From positions 35,534,389 through 35,598,388 of the forward strand of contig CANTUZ010000005.1 of NCBI GenBank assembly GCA_947846985.1: 64,000 nucleotides of DNA, in the 5' to 3' direction. Position 1 is the stretch's first letter. Each line of letters opens with the position of its first letter. The notes under the pieces are model-generated. The model ran no database searches, was not told the origin of the DNA, and worked only from the letters and a program-made list of their open reading frames with translations. This document shows, in pieces, positions 13,401 through 25,850 of the stretch. The translations under genes were made by a program, and so were the position numbers. The stretch comes from Fratercula arctica (lineage: Eukaryota; Chordata; Aves; Charadriiformes; Alcidae).

Positions 13401-16400
13401 CTATATCAGAGTAGAGAGAGGATAGGTGGAAGCACTGGAAGCACGGACATGATAAGGGTATAGACACAAAACCCACAATATTCTCTGACCACATGATTTT
13501 ATTCCCTTACATGGAGTCTCTGTACTGCTCTGAAATGCACAAGCATCCTCTACCGCTTCCAGAAATGCTTAGCAGCACTCTGATTACAATCAAAAGGTTT
13601 TCTTGTTAGCATCCCTGTTGGCAATACTCCCCAGAAACAGAATGTCACAGATCAAATATTTATCACAGATGTTTAAAGATAATACGAAACTCCTGCTCTT
13701 CTTGACTGAACCAATCAGGCTTAGAATGTAATCCTTTTACTCTAAAGACAAAAAGGATTTGTGAGGAATAACTGGATTTTCTGCAGAATCTTCAAGAAAT
13801 TTGAAATAATCAGTTCATTTTTCCTGTCTTGACCCTGTCTGAATGTGACAGTTCAGAAGGGTTGATGTCCTCAGTGGACACTGAGATTTAAACTGCCTTT
13901 GTTTGCTGCATGAATACATCTATTTGTGGTGAAATGACACTATTCTACTTGGCCTGACTTCCAAATGTGTCCCAGCAGCTTCAGCTTTCAGCTGTGTTTA
14001 GTAAGGGATATTTTCACAGGAGTAAACAGAAGATAATGTCCAGGTCACAGTGCTCAAAGACTCAAGTCTTATGTATGTTTCCTTGTTGAGCTGATATGCA
14101 CCATGGAATGAAAACCCAAAATATAAGCTTTCATTGCATAGCTTGGAAGTTACCATTTTTTGAAGTGGAAATATCTCAAAACTGGATTAGTGGTGCTGTT
14201 TCAGTTTAAATACAGGGTTATAGCTTTAGGATTGACAGCTGTTTGAAAATTCCTGTCTGAGAATCCTGTCATCAGCAAACACCCTAAATGTACACAGAGT
14301 ACTGGCTTTTGGCTACTTACGCTTCTGTCCATCTGTTAAGTTCACACTGTGCCAAATCATAAGTGAAGATGTCTCCCTGGGGCATAGGGGTTAGGCTGTG
14401 ATTGGGTTAGACAAGCAATAAACATAGAACTGAGTGTGTCATCTCTTTTGAAAGATTTTCCTTTGTGACAGAGTTTAGTATACATACATTTATTAAATTG
14501 ATCATATAATGATTGTACCATACCTATTGACACACACTTTTCCAGTGAAAATATTAGGATTGTGTCACTAAGGGTCCAGCTAATTGTGAGAATCCAAACA
14601 CCAGCTGGCTACTTCAGAAACTTTTTATGAATCCCAACAAAAATCACAATTTAAGCATACGTTATTATTCATCCAAGAATTTTTGTCTTTGTATGTCTCC
14701 TGGCATTCCTTTTTCACAATAGGTAGATGTTAAGCATTTACATCACCCTGTAAACTATTAGAAAAAAAATTCCACAACTCAAGCTCCTAACTAAACACCA
14801 TGAATAATTATGTGCTGAAAGGAGAAAACTGAATAGAGCCATTGTCCTTCTTTAATTGTTTTAATCAAAAGCTTTTAGTAAATACTTGCAAATTATGAAT
14901 GTTGTTAACACATAAATGGTAATATATGTGATAAAGTTCATGATGAATTCTGTAACCAAAGAAAAGGTAATAAATTTGTAAAAAATGTTGTCTATGTTGG
15001 ACTGTGCTGAGTGCATGAATAAAATAATCATCTTTAAATACATAAAGTTGTATGTATGCAATTCCTTCTATAAAAATATGACAAATTGTGTAATATTTTT
15101 ATAGAAGAATTTGTGAGTAGTGCCATGGCATCTGATTGGCATATCATAATTGCTTATGAAAGTCTAATCAATAAATATGTAACAAAGAAAGAAACAAATC
15201 CAAATGACAAGGAAAATTAGAGGGTGATTTCACAGGTAAAAAAGTACTGTCCTTTAACAAGGAGTTGTAATTCCTAAAGTTAAATTTAACTTAAATACTA
15301 TCGACAAATGACACAGAATAATCAGGGGTGACATTACAAGGATTATTTTAGATTTACTATGTAGAAGAGCTTTAAAGGGCCATGCTTTGTTTCAGTAGCA
15401 CTCCTGATCACGCAGAAGCTACTAGCCTGCTCGTCGCCATCCTGACTGTACAGAGCCTCAACAGTCCAATTCAATGTTTACAGTGCCCTATTTTTTATCA
15501 TGTTTTTCTTTGGTTGCAAGGCTTTTGTACTGAGAAGTGAAGCACTTAAAATTGTTTAAGTCTTCATCTGTACATTGAATCAAACTAAACCCACATTTTA
15601 ACAGAGCACTGCCTTCTCACAAATTTTTATTTTTCTGCCTGTTGGATTGCAGTATCTCTCAGAAAAACTAAATAAAGTAAGAACAAGAAGATATGCTTTT
15701 ATACCTCTTACCTGAAATGGTGAAGATACACCAAAGCTGGGCTGATCCCAGGGATAAAGAGTCAGCATTCTGGAGATGCTTTTAAAACCATTTATTACCT
15801 TATAATGTAGCAGACACTGTTAAATTTTAAACAGATCTATCAGTAATTCAGGAGAAATTTTAAAAATATTGTCCTTTCAAAAGTGGACGAGATTTTTTTT
15901 TCCTGGGACCTTGAGGGGACTCTGCCAAACTATTTCAACAAAGTAAGTGATGGAGAGATTGCTAGAGTAGGGCTGAACCTGAAAAAAGCCCTTTGTGCAA
16001 GGAAACAGTCAACAAACAAGAGATATTTGCAACATGCCAAATTTGCCCTATTGTATAACTTTTTTTTTTACAGTTTATTTTTCAGCAAAATTGAGCTCTA
16101 CATTCAAAGCCCTTTTGGGGTTATTGGCTGCTGGTAGATCTACCTCAAGACTGACTGTCCTTGTCGTCCCCAAAACCAAAATCTAACTTACACAGTGCAT
16201 TAGTGTTTCCCAAAAACTTTTGCAGGAGGATGTATTTCAGCTAGCTTTAGCCTCCTAAAAAGTAGCTACCTATTGAAATTTTGCTTGCACTCTTTGCGGC
16301 CAGTTGCAAGAAATGAGAAACTATACAGGTCAATTCATCTGAAGATAAAAGGGGTGACAAAGCCTCTTTACTGGGGCTTATTTTTCTCACTTGACTGTGA

Positions 16401-18902
16401 AAAAGACTTAGAGGTTCTTTGTACACTATGCACCTACATTTCAGGTGCATGAATTCAGGGAGATGAATTCTGTTGTAAGTCACTTGGGTAGTTAGTTTCC
16501 TCTGAAAACCAGAGGAATATCAGTGCATAAGTCACCCAGGAGCCTTTGAAAATTGTTCTCTTCACTGTTAAATCCTGATTATTGTCAGCTGCAGTACCCT
16601 GTGTGTCTAACAATACCCTTGTCCCCCACCAAGGTTTTACAAACTCTTGCATAGCTTTTATAAAAAGAAAAGTATTCAGCAATGCTCTCTAGCTGATATC
16701 TTTACCCTTTCCTTTTCTAATCATTCTAACAGAGCCTGCTGTTCACACTTGTCTTACATAATGTTGCTCAATGAATAACATCACATTTATGGGGAAAAAA
16801 AAAAAAAAGAAATTTATCTCCTGAATACTACTCCATATATGAAGTGGCACTTTTCTTTCTGCACTGGTCAAGTTTCAATTCTTGTGACATTGCCTGTTCT
16901 TCTTCCTCTTTTTCTGCAGTTTACTGCACCTCATGGGCACACTTAGTGTGCAATGTAAAGCAAACATAAAGACTGAATGGCAAATAGAACTTGGAGGCTT
17001 TCAAGGTCTTTTTCCTCAATTCTCAATCTTGGCGTAGTCTGACAGCTTTAGTGTAAGTAAAATACTTTGTGCTATTAGGCTACCTGTTTCACTAGGAACT
17101 TTGAGTTTAATTCCTGCTCCATTTGTTGTCATTGTGCCAATGACAGAATATAATGCTGTAATGATTACTATTTGTTTATAAAAGAAAAACAAAGTTGCCT
17201 CAGTCTCTCGGTTCATAATCCGAAGTTTCATTTGAGTGCTCCCATTCTCAAGGACTGACTTCTGCTTCATGTAAATTTTCTGATGTGGAATGAGCTGAAA
17301 ACAAGATCACCAAACCTGACATAACAACATAAATGGACCTGGAACTTTTTACAACTATTGCCAATTTGTTTTCATCATTTTTGATAAGGGCTGCAACTGA
17401 ACCATGCTGGAAAGAAGAAAAGATCAGGGACCAGCTTGGTGAATTACACTACCTTGTCACCAGAGATTTTCTCTCTAGAATAATAAAATGAAAATAAAGC
17501 TAAACTCAACTGCTTATCTGTGGATACAATGTACGATTCAGATATCAGTCTACTCATAGTTTTAGCTTTTACTGTTGTGGCTCTCCAGATCAGCTATGGA
17601 ATGGGTGTATTTATCAACACATTCTCAATACTTTAACATGGAACAAAAACTATTGCAGAGAGAAACAGAGAAAAGTTCAACTGTTCTTAATTCCTGAAAA
17701 GAAATGCCACTTCTCAACTCTTTCCAACTTGTTTGCACTTAGAAACTCTAAAGAAGAACTAGCTAAATCTATCAAAAACTTTAAAAAAGAAAAGAGAGAG
17801 AAATATTTCGAATGAATGATACATGAAAAAGTCAAGAAATGAGCATGGGAGCCTTCTTTACTGAAGTGGATCGTACATTAACTAGTATTATCTAGATATC
17901 CATAAAGTATACATGATGAAAAGAGTGAAAATGTGATTACTGAAGGGAAAAGTTTTTCAACAAAGAAGAATGGTCAAGTATAATAACTAATTTTAAGGAA
18001 CTGAAATGTGAAGCATGTTCCATAAAATGCTGATCAGTACAGTGACTCTTTTGTAGTGGTTACAGTATCAGCAAGATCAAGAGTCTGGGCAGATTTACAA
18101 AAAGTACTTCACACAGAAGGACAGATGATATTGTCCAATAAGCAATAAAGTTAAACCCATGCAAAGTATGCATACAGAAAAGAAAATTGTAACAGATCAG
18201 TCCAAACAGGTGTTTCTACAACTGCTTGGGCAGTTATGCATTCACTTGCTCGCTGTTTAAAATAAGCTCTGTAAAGACCTGAAATAGAAACAAAATAGGA
18301 AAATACAATAACAGTAATAAATTATTGCATATAAATAGCCTTTCCTCCTGTCATGTATATCTCTCCTTATTCTCAGGAGCATTGGAAAATACATGAGTAC
18401 TTCAGAGCCAATTTTTTTTATTGTTCCAAATTGGAAAAAGTCCAGCACGGGGCAGCTTCACTAACTGCAGTGGAGTTTCAGGCATTTATAAGAGCAGATA
18501 ATTTGCTCATTTACAAGAGAGTGTTTGGTTTAATGACCCTAGCCCATGCCAGCTTCCTACAGTTCTGCTAAAAAGAACTCTCACTTCTGCTAGTTTTGCG
18601 TGCAATTTTGTGTGTTTGGGTTTTTCTGAAATTTATTTCAATATACGAATGTTTCAATCAGTTCATATGTTTTCTGTATTTACTCCAGCAGAATATTTAT
18701 CTACCATCCTTTCCTCATAGCTACTCTAGCCAATGGTAAAATTAAGAATAGGCAAGAGGACAAAAAGTAATTCATTTCATACTTTAATCTGATGATCAAT
18801 GAATGTATAAGTAAGAAGGCAAGTTATTTCTCTACTGTAAAATTCATTACCCCTAAGTAAAACTTTAGTAAGGATCAGAATATTCTTTAAAAAACTCTTC
18901 AT
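7421..18902. other. Long unique AT-rich non-coding DNA
   Basis: No exon, RNA gene or interspersed repeat recognised in about 11.5 kb. Stretches at about 7780-8150 and 9690-9920 are dense in TAATTA-type homeodomain core sites and in ATTTGCAT/ATGCAAAT octamers (one at 8092-8099), the look of vertebrate conserved non-coding elements; conservation cannot be judged from one sequence. A CAG-rich patch lies at about 12636-12670, and a strong hairpin at 15060-15111 is listed separately. A 14-A run is at 16795-16808. Confidence 0.55.
15060..15111. repeat. Inverted repeat, about 20 bp arms, 13 bp loop
   Basis: The left arm 15060-15079 (AATTCCTTCTATAAAAATAT) is the reverse complement of the right arm 15093-15111, except for one extra C in the left arm. 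The loop is 13 bases, and an ACA/TGT pair could extend the stem within it. The structure is clear; the function is unknown. It could be a cruciform-prone site, a small hairpin transcript or a remnant of a short inverted-repeat element. Its low GC content argues against a typical microRNA precursor. Confidence 0.8.
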
Positions 18903-18999
18903 AAAATAAATATGAATTTAATATTATTTAAATAAATTAAATAATAATTAAATAAATTAGAAAAATAATAAATAAGAAATTAAATAGAAAATTAATGAA
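18903..18999. repeat. AT-rich simple repeat, AAATAAAT-like
   Basis: About 97 bp made almost only of A and T, with recurring AAATAAATT, ATTAAATAA and AATAATAAATAAG units. Low-complexity sequence, no function suggested. Confidence 0.85.
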
Positions 19000-19640
19000 A
19001 GTGATGAACTTCTAAACCTGGAGTAAGCAATTCATATGTACCTACAGAAAAAATGATTTAAGAAATTTGTTTCTCTGTAATATTTCTTCACAATAAATCA
19101 ATATTTCAAGGCCAACGAGAATGAAAAACTCTAGATAGCTATTTAGGTGTCCACTGTAAAAACAATAATCTTAATACATTTCTCAATAAGGAGATTAAAA
19201 TACATTCTTTCACAGGAACTTCTTGTAATTTAAAGTTAATTAATTAATGTCAGTTAATATAAGTTGTTTCTAATAAATTAAAATGTGTCTGTCTTGTACT
19301 TCCTTCTTTAATATTTTTATAAAACAGAACATTAGATGTTTTTCATTTTAATCTTGTCAGTTCTAGTGAAATACCCCTGATAACACCCTGTTTTGCATTT
19401 CAAATACTATGTGCTCATTAAAATGCAAATCAAGGGTCCAATCAGAATATGATGGCAATCAAATTGCAATATTCAATGAAGAGGTTTCCAGGCTGACTTC
19501 ATTAGTAAACATCATGAATTTCAGGTTCTTGCCGGTCTTCTATTTGTTTGTACAACTGTAAAGGCTCAATTATGAAGCCTTGAGACAGTCTAAAAATAAC
19601 ATAAGACTAATTAAAAGTTTCAATTAGATTTGTGCAAGCC

Positions 19641-19662
19641 TTTTTTTTTTTTTTTTTTTTTA
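19641..19662. repeat. 22-base poly(T) run
   Basis: An uninterrupted T homopolymer. No retrocopy body is recognisable on its 3' side, where a minus-strand poly(A)-tailed insert would lie, so it is treated as a plain homopolymer. Confidence 0.95.
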
Positions 19663-20316
19663 AATCTTGCTTTTCTATTTAACTGTTACAAATAAGCTCT
19701 TGGAGAGAAGGTTAGAAAATGGGAAGTATGTTGCTATATTTTGTTATTATGCATGCAGCTAAAAGTGTATTCTAAAAATTTCCATAGAATTTTAAAACAT
19801 ATTGTGGCTATGATGTGCACTGGTTTTACATATTCAATATTTTGTATGATCTTTTATACTTTTACTCAATTAACTTTATCAGCTACAGCTTTCTGTTGTC
19901 ATAAAAACTAAACTATCAAGTATTTTTTTATTCCAAATAAAAGAATAAAAGAAATCCTGAAAATGTGTATCTTTAAAAATTGTGTTAAGATAATTAAAAC
20001 TTTTTAAAATAGATTGTTCCTGTAAATTCAAGAAATGTCTAAAACTAACCTTCACTTGACAAATTTTCAAAGTAGATCTTTAAAAGTGTATATCTTTTTA
20101 CTACTGGAAAAAAAAAAAGACTGTGACAAGAAACCCAAGCAATATAGCTTCTCACAAACTTTGCTTAGCAGTGGAATTAAAGAAAGTGAAAATAAAATCA
20201 AGAGACAACTGAAAAAAAAAGCTGAGGAAGAACCTTGTCAAAACTCAGACATCACAGAACCTAGGAAAACTAAATCTGTGATAAAAGACTAGGGTGCAAT
20301 CCTCATAATTATGCCC

Positions 20317-20424
20317 CTATCAGCAGCATGTTATCAGCGGTTATCACTTTATCATCAGCATAAGCCAAGTATGAGAAAAAGGGTACTCTGACTGTCATTC
20401 ACCTATTGTCATCATTATCTATCA
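20317..20424. promoter_or_regulatory. Candidate cluster of GATA-type motifs
   Basis: Four TATC cores with adjacent A (CTATCAG, TTATCAG, TTATCAC, TTATCAT, at 20317, 20331, 20341 and 20349) fall within 40 bp. A double site, TTATCTATCA, follows at 20415-20424. These are minus-strand GATA motifs. The clustering is seen; enhancer function is inferred and unproven. Confidence 0.2.
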
Positions 20425-21290
20425 AAATGGCCCAACATGAAAATTCAGAGAGTTTGAAGCAAATGTTTCTTATCTGTATAACTATGAACTCCTTCTGCTC
20501 AAGGAAGCTAAAGCCAACCAACATGTTTGTCACGTATTTTTCTTTACTGAAACTGCAGCTTGAAACATATTGGGTTGTTTGAGAATGTAGATGAATCAGT
20601 TGCAGGTTTCAGTTTGCCTGAGATTCCGAGACATGTTTGCAACACCAACAGAGACACAGGCACGCAAAACTGCATCTCTTCTAGGACTTCCTTCTTGAGT
20701 GATAGCATAAGATAGAAGTGCAGAGAAACAACGTGCCCTGGTGTATTGAAGAAGTTAGGCGTATCAGCATTCTAGAGCAACCTTGCAGACAAAGCATAAA
20801 TGCCAGACACTTGCCTGTTCAAAGCCAGATAAAATACATTTCTAGGAGTCTGATACAGGTCAAGCCTATTTACATTCAGTTCTGAGATCCTTCTCCAAGA
20901 AGATTGTGAGTCTCTAGTAGGTTTAACAGCTGATCTGTGCCAGCTCAATCTCTCTACCACTCTTTCCCCTTCAAACCAACTGCAAATTTTCTGAACTCTA
21001 CAGGGTCAAAGAACATAGAGTACTGACATCATGGTCTTCACAACGCGTTTACTTACTGGTGCTTCTGAAAAATTAAGCATCTCTTGAGGCAACCTAGCCT
21101 CCTTATAAGAAAGGTAAATTAGTCTTGAGCTGGATGGTTCCAAAATGTATATTTTAATATTTGCATTTTGATTTCCAAACAGTAGTTTGCAAGGAGGAAG
21201 CTATGGTTGGAAGTCTTGAAAGGCACAATAACTCTAGAAAGAAAATGGCACCAGTTGGTAACTAAAAGCCTCAAGTTAGATCATAGACAT

Positions 21291-21323
21291 AACAGTAACA
21301 GTTACAGTTACAGATACAGTAAC
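21291..21323. repeat. Hexanucleotide repeat (AACAGT/TACAGT)
   Basis: Five 6 bp units of the form [A/T]ACAG[T/A] plus a partial unit. A small degenerate microsatellite. Confidence 0.85.
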
Positions 21324-22033
21324 ACCTGACTCAGCTGGTCAAGTTCAGACATCAAATGTGTAGAGTGCTTAAAATTAGTTAAAAACAATTTTCAAACATC
21401 ACTGAGGCCAAAGTCCATTAAAGTAACACTGTTCAATGATCAGAAAGTGTATGTAGTTACAAGTGATTCCTATTTAATTTCTTACCAACAAAAAATTATA
21501 GGTGCCCTTAGAATAACATACAACAAAGCATGCTAAAATAGACTGAGAGTTTCCTGCTGCTTCTTTTATGAGGGACAAAAGCATTCATACATTCATTTAA
21601 AAAAAAAAAAACAAACGAGTGATATACTGTTTTTAAAAAATAAATAGAGCTGTCAAAAGAGGCTCTAGTGTCTGACTTCATATCTGATTTTATCCCCCCC
21701 CCCCAAAAGAATAGCAATATTTGGGTTTACGATAGAATTCTAACTAAATTCACCACCCTTTGCCTCCCATCAAGCTGATAGTTTTGTCTTTGCTTATGAA
21801 GAAAACAAGCCTATTTATCCAATATAGAGGAGAAATAGTAATCTTTTCTCTGGGCAGATACTAAAAAAATCTTAACACTTCACTCTTTCAGATACCTAGA
21901 TGCAAAATTATTCAGGAGTTTAAATGTTATCATCAAATTTCACAAAATTACACACATAATCAGAAATTTTGAACAAGAAAATGAAAGGAATAAACACCAA
22001 AAATATTAAAAGAGAGAAAGGCTATCCCATATA

Positions 22034-22063
22034 ACTGCCTGTATTATCACTGCCTGTATTATC
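22034..22063. repeat. 15 bp perfect tandem duplication
   Basis: ACTGCCTGTATTATC occurs twice head to tail (22034-22048 and 22049-22063) with no mismatch, suggesting a fairly recent local duplication. Confidence 0.9.
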
Positions 22064-25000
22064 GCTTCTATGAAATCACAGATAGTAAGGCTAGAAGGAA
22101 CTTCAAAAAGTTATCCATTGATACTTCTTTCTCAAACCTGTATCTAAATTATTCCCAAAAGATAATTGTCAAAACTTTTCTTAAAAGCATTCACATAGAA
22201 ATCTTTTGAATAGAGGTTTCAGAACGTCTATATAAAGTATTTTCCAAAGCTTGACTTTGGTTATTTGCTTTCTAAGTCTTTACTGTTGCTTCTAAGCAAA
22301 ACCTTACAAGAGATACATCAGTTTGGCAGATGACAAAACCAGAATAACACTATCACCATTTTTCCAGACTCATTTATTACCTGAGATATATCCATATATC
22401 CTCTGTCAGCAAATCTGGGGTTCAAACGATCTGTGAATTCACCCCACTGTCATCAAAGACTCACAGTAGTTCCTCAGGAGGCAGGACACCACAGAGAACA
22501 GAAGCCTTTAGGAATGAGAAGGCAATGGAAACACCTAAGAACTCTTTGACCATTAATCAAGGGTTAATGTTACAAGTGCTTGGGCACTATCGTCCCAGTG
22601 AGTATTTATGAAGGTCTTTTCGGAACTTCAAAACTTATACCAACTTCAGTGGCTGTTATTTATAAATGTATACATTGGAGCTTAGCTAGCACAACAGAAT
22701 CCATCTTCAGAGTTAAGGGTTGTAGAGATGTGGCTGTTGTCCAGCTCATAGGACCAGACGACACACAAACTTGTGCTAGCAGCTTCCTCAAGTTATCAAG
22801 ATCGAAAAATAACTCATTCCCTGCTTTACTTCCAGTAATTTCCACAAGCCCAGTCCCAGAATATTTTGGCTTTTGCCAGGCAGTATGAAAGAATGAAAAA
22901 TTCTTTAAGCAGAATGTGTTCTAATGAAAATACATACTATACTGGCTCACTAATCTTAGTCTTGAAATCTAAAAGCAGTAATCAAAAATATTCTAAAACT
23001 ACCTTTGTAAGTAAAACTAGAACAATTCCGCAGTGGTCTGGAGCCTGTCTTACATAACACTGAAATTTACACATCTGGAAAACATATGACACATTTTCAT
23101 TTTTCAATTTTTCATTTTTTTTACCAAAACATAATTGGATATTTTTTTCACACAGTAATATGATATTGTTATATAAATGCTGTCTCACTGAAAACTCTGA
23201 TTTCTCCCAGATGAAGCAGGTATTTTGGATTAAGGAGAAATTTTAATCGGTGTTTCCTGTGGTACAACCAGCATACTGAAACAGGTTTGGTTTCTGGAGA
23301 GAAATAGCTGTTTCAAAGTGAGAGAACTAACCTCTTCTTTGACTGCAGAGTGAGCCTGGGGTGACTAGGTTAGGCTTCGTAAATATTCAGATACATAGGT
23401 CTGTGCTGGTGAACACCATCTTTACTGTTCATAACTCTTCACTCTCTGCAGTTTCATAAAAGGGCAACAGTTCTACATTTGATATCATGTAAATTTAGCC
23501 ATGTGTTGTAGCAGAATAAAACAGTACACTATTTTACCCCTTTGCAGTTGGAAAAGGACCTAGTAAAAGTCTACTAGCAAAGTAACCAGTCCAATGATAA
23601 TGTACTGAAAACTGCCAGGTCTGGGAAAAGTCTCTCCATTTTAGCAGTTCAGTCTGTTGCAGGAGTACAGGCAACACAACGTCAGGCAAGGACAGAGTGG
23701 AAGGGTGAGTCTGCAGAGTCCATACGTATGTCACCCTCACTTTTTCCTGACAGCTTAAATAGACATTGTGTAAATTAGATTATCATCCAAATTGCAGTTA
23801 TCATTCGTATTAAATTAGCATTATCCCTTATTGTTACTCTATCATCTCCAGATTTGGAGCAGGGTTCAACTTTGTCTCCTTAGAGTATCCTTCTACATTT
23901 CTTTCCAAGAAACGGATGTTGAATACTCTGTCCTTTTGTGAGTCCCTGAAACACAACACAGATTGCTCTCAAAGTATACTGTCCCTTTAAGGGGGGGATA
24001 CTCAGTGTAAACTGAGTTTCATGCTAATATCTGATTCAGAGGAAAAATCTCATTGTAGAGAGAGACTTTTTAGCAAATATAAAGAAGTTTGTTGACAGCT
24101 GCTCCTAATAGTTCTTTATGTCTGTTGAAATGGATACTGGGACACAAAATGTTGGAGGAATCCTGTTTTGAGTTAACATATAATAAGAGAATATACTGTG
24201 TATACAATGGGTAATATATGACACCATTCACTGAAATAATAATACATTATTCATGAAGTGTCGGTAAGTGCACTCTAAAATAAATTAATGTTGAATTCCT
24301 TTTCACTCTGATTTGTTTTAATTAAGCCTATAATCTACATGTTTCTCAGTTTTAAGTAGTTTCATTCTTTCCTTTAAAAATTATTACAGCAAGCCACTAA
24401 ATTTTAATCACACAAAGGCTTCTCTTGTGGGATTTAAAACAAAATTCTTTGTCTTTTTAATTCTACATATTTCATGAAGCATGGGGATGCCTGTGTAACG
24501 GACTTATCAAATTTGTCATTATTCTTCATATTGAGATTTGAGTTTTGTGTTTCTGTTGCTCATCATTCATTAATGATACAAATATGCTTGTCTTTTGACT
24601 GTAGAATTCCCTTTTTATAGCTTATAATTTATGATGAACATGGCCTTGTGTGAATAAAGACCCGTCAAAGTCATCATCGTTCTACATTTGTCTTCTTTGA
24701 ATTGTTTCATCTCTTAAAATGCTTGAACTTTTTTTCTATCCATCTATGGTCTTATTATACATCATCTCTTCTTTCCTGGCAGACTTAATCTCTACCTTAG
24801 TCTTTTTGGAACCTCCCAAAAATAAAAAAAAAAAACAAACCAGCTGTTCAAATACTCTTAGAAGTTTTAAATCAAAAGTCATGCTATCTGTTCTTTCCTT
24901 TTGCAAGAGGCTTTAAATGAATATTATTTAGCACATAATACATTAATCTTTAAACTTTGTGCTCTCTGTGCTTCTTCTGCATTACTAACCTATGTCCACT

Positions 25001-25610
25001 CTCTTTCCAATGGCTGGTGGTACTACCTCATCCTACAGAATGTTCTGAAACAAATCACCTTGTATTGTATTTCTGCATTCATTATCCATCATGCAATGTT
25101 CCACACACTTAACTTTTTGACTCTCTTTAACTCATTGGGTTGAAAGATAAACAATTACTTTTATAAAGACATTATTATTTATCTGCCTTGGTTGATTTCT
25201 CATTCTAGTCTACTTATTATAGAAGGATGAGATTACATTCACTTCAGGAAAAAAAGGAAAAAAAAAAGGACCAGCCAAACTGAAAAACAGACATAAACAT
25301 CTCATTACAGTCATGAAGGTAAAGGTAAATAATATTTCCTCTTTATCTGTATCAGTCCATGCAGACAACTTTCCTGAAAATATGCCAGTATATAGAAATC
25401 ACATGATTTTGTGGACTTCCTTAAATATAAAGCAAGGATTTTAAGTATCGAATCACTCTGTGCCAAAATGAAAGTTAATGAAATAATTAGCTTATTTCTT
25501 TCCAAATAATATGACTTTAAAGAGAAGGCTGCCCTTTCATTACAGGTAAATTGTGGTGAAGAATAATACTGTCTTTTTATTTCTTATATATTTATTTCCT
25601 AAAATAAATT

Positions 25611-25663
25611 GGGGGGGGGGGGAAGAAAAAAGGAAAAAAAGAAGGTGATAAAAAAAAAAAAAA
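25611..25663. repeat. Polypurine low-complexity tract
   Basis: Twelve G in a row (25611-25622) are followed by A/G-rich DNA and a run of 14 A (25650-25663). Only a few pyrimidines interrupt it. It lies just upstream of an LTR fragment. Homopolymer lengths are error-prone. Confidence 0.9.
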
Positions 25664-25686
25664 GAGATAATTTTTATTAGGGGGGG

Positions 25687-25850
25687 TGAGTTGACACTAG
25701 CTGACAGTCAAACACTGACCCAGCCACTCGTCACTCCCGTCTCCTGTGAGGTGGGGAGAAAACAGGAGGGAAGTGAGAAAACTTGTGGATGGAGATAATG
25801 AACAGCTGAACAGGGAAAGCAACATCTGTGCATACCAAGCGGTAGGTGAA
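25687..25850. mobile_element. Avian endogenous retrovirus LTR, terminal fragment
   Basis: It begins TGAGTTGACACTAGCTGACA, then has the CCAGCCACTCGTCACTCCCG part, a purine-rich block and GAAAACTTGTGGATGGAGAT. The same order of words appears at the start of the solo LTR at 38784 (TG..GGTTGACC, a CTTGCTTACTCC-type block, a purine block, then GAAAATTTATGGGTTGAAAT), which supports membership of a related family within the window itself. Only about 165 bp of one end survives; homology fades after about 25850. I cannot assign the transcription orientation, and no retroviral gene is present. Confidence 0.75.

Larger units (their letters stand above)
19000..25610. other. Unique non-coding DNA with CNE-like patch
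   Basis: No supportable gene. The part at about 19215-19640 is dense in TTAATTAA, octamer (ATGCAAAT near 19424) and CAATTAGA-type words, and reads like a conserved non-coding element. A lysine-rich frame at 20035-20292 and a 102-codon frame at 22580-22888 have no recognisable domain and are probably chance. Runs of 11 C at 21694-21704 and 7 G near 23991 are present. Confidence 0.5.

Noticed and set aside
15060..15111. MicroRNA precursor
   Set aside because: The stem is short and almost purely A/T, and there is no conservation or expression evidence; kept only as an inverted repeat.
20035..20292. 85-codon lysine-rich plus-strand frame, possibly an exon
   Set aside because: No recognisable domain, biased composition that follows A-rich DNA, no convincing splice sites or gene context.
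22580..22888. 102-codon plus-strand frame
   Set aside because: No domain, no coding-like context, ordinary unique DNA.
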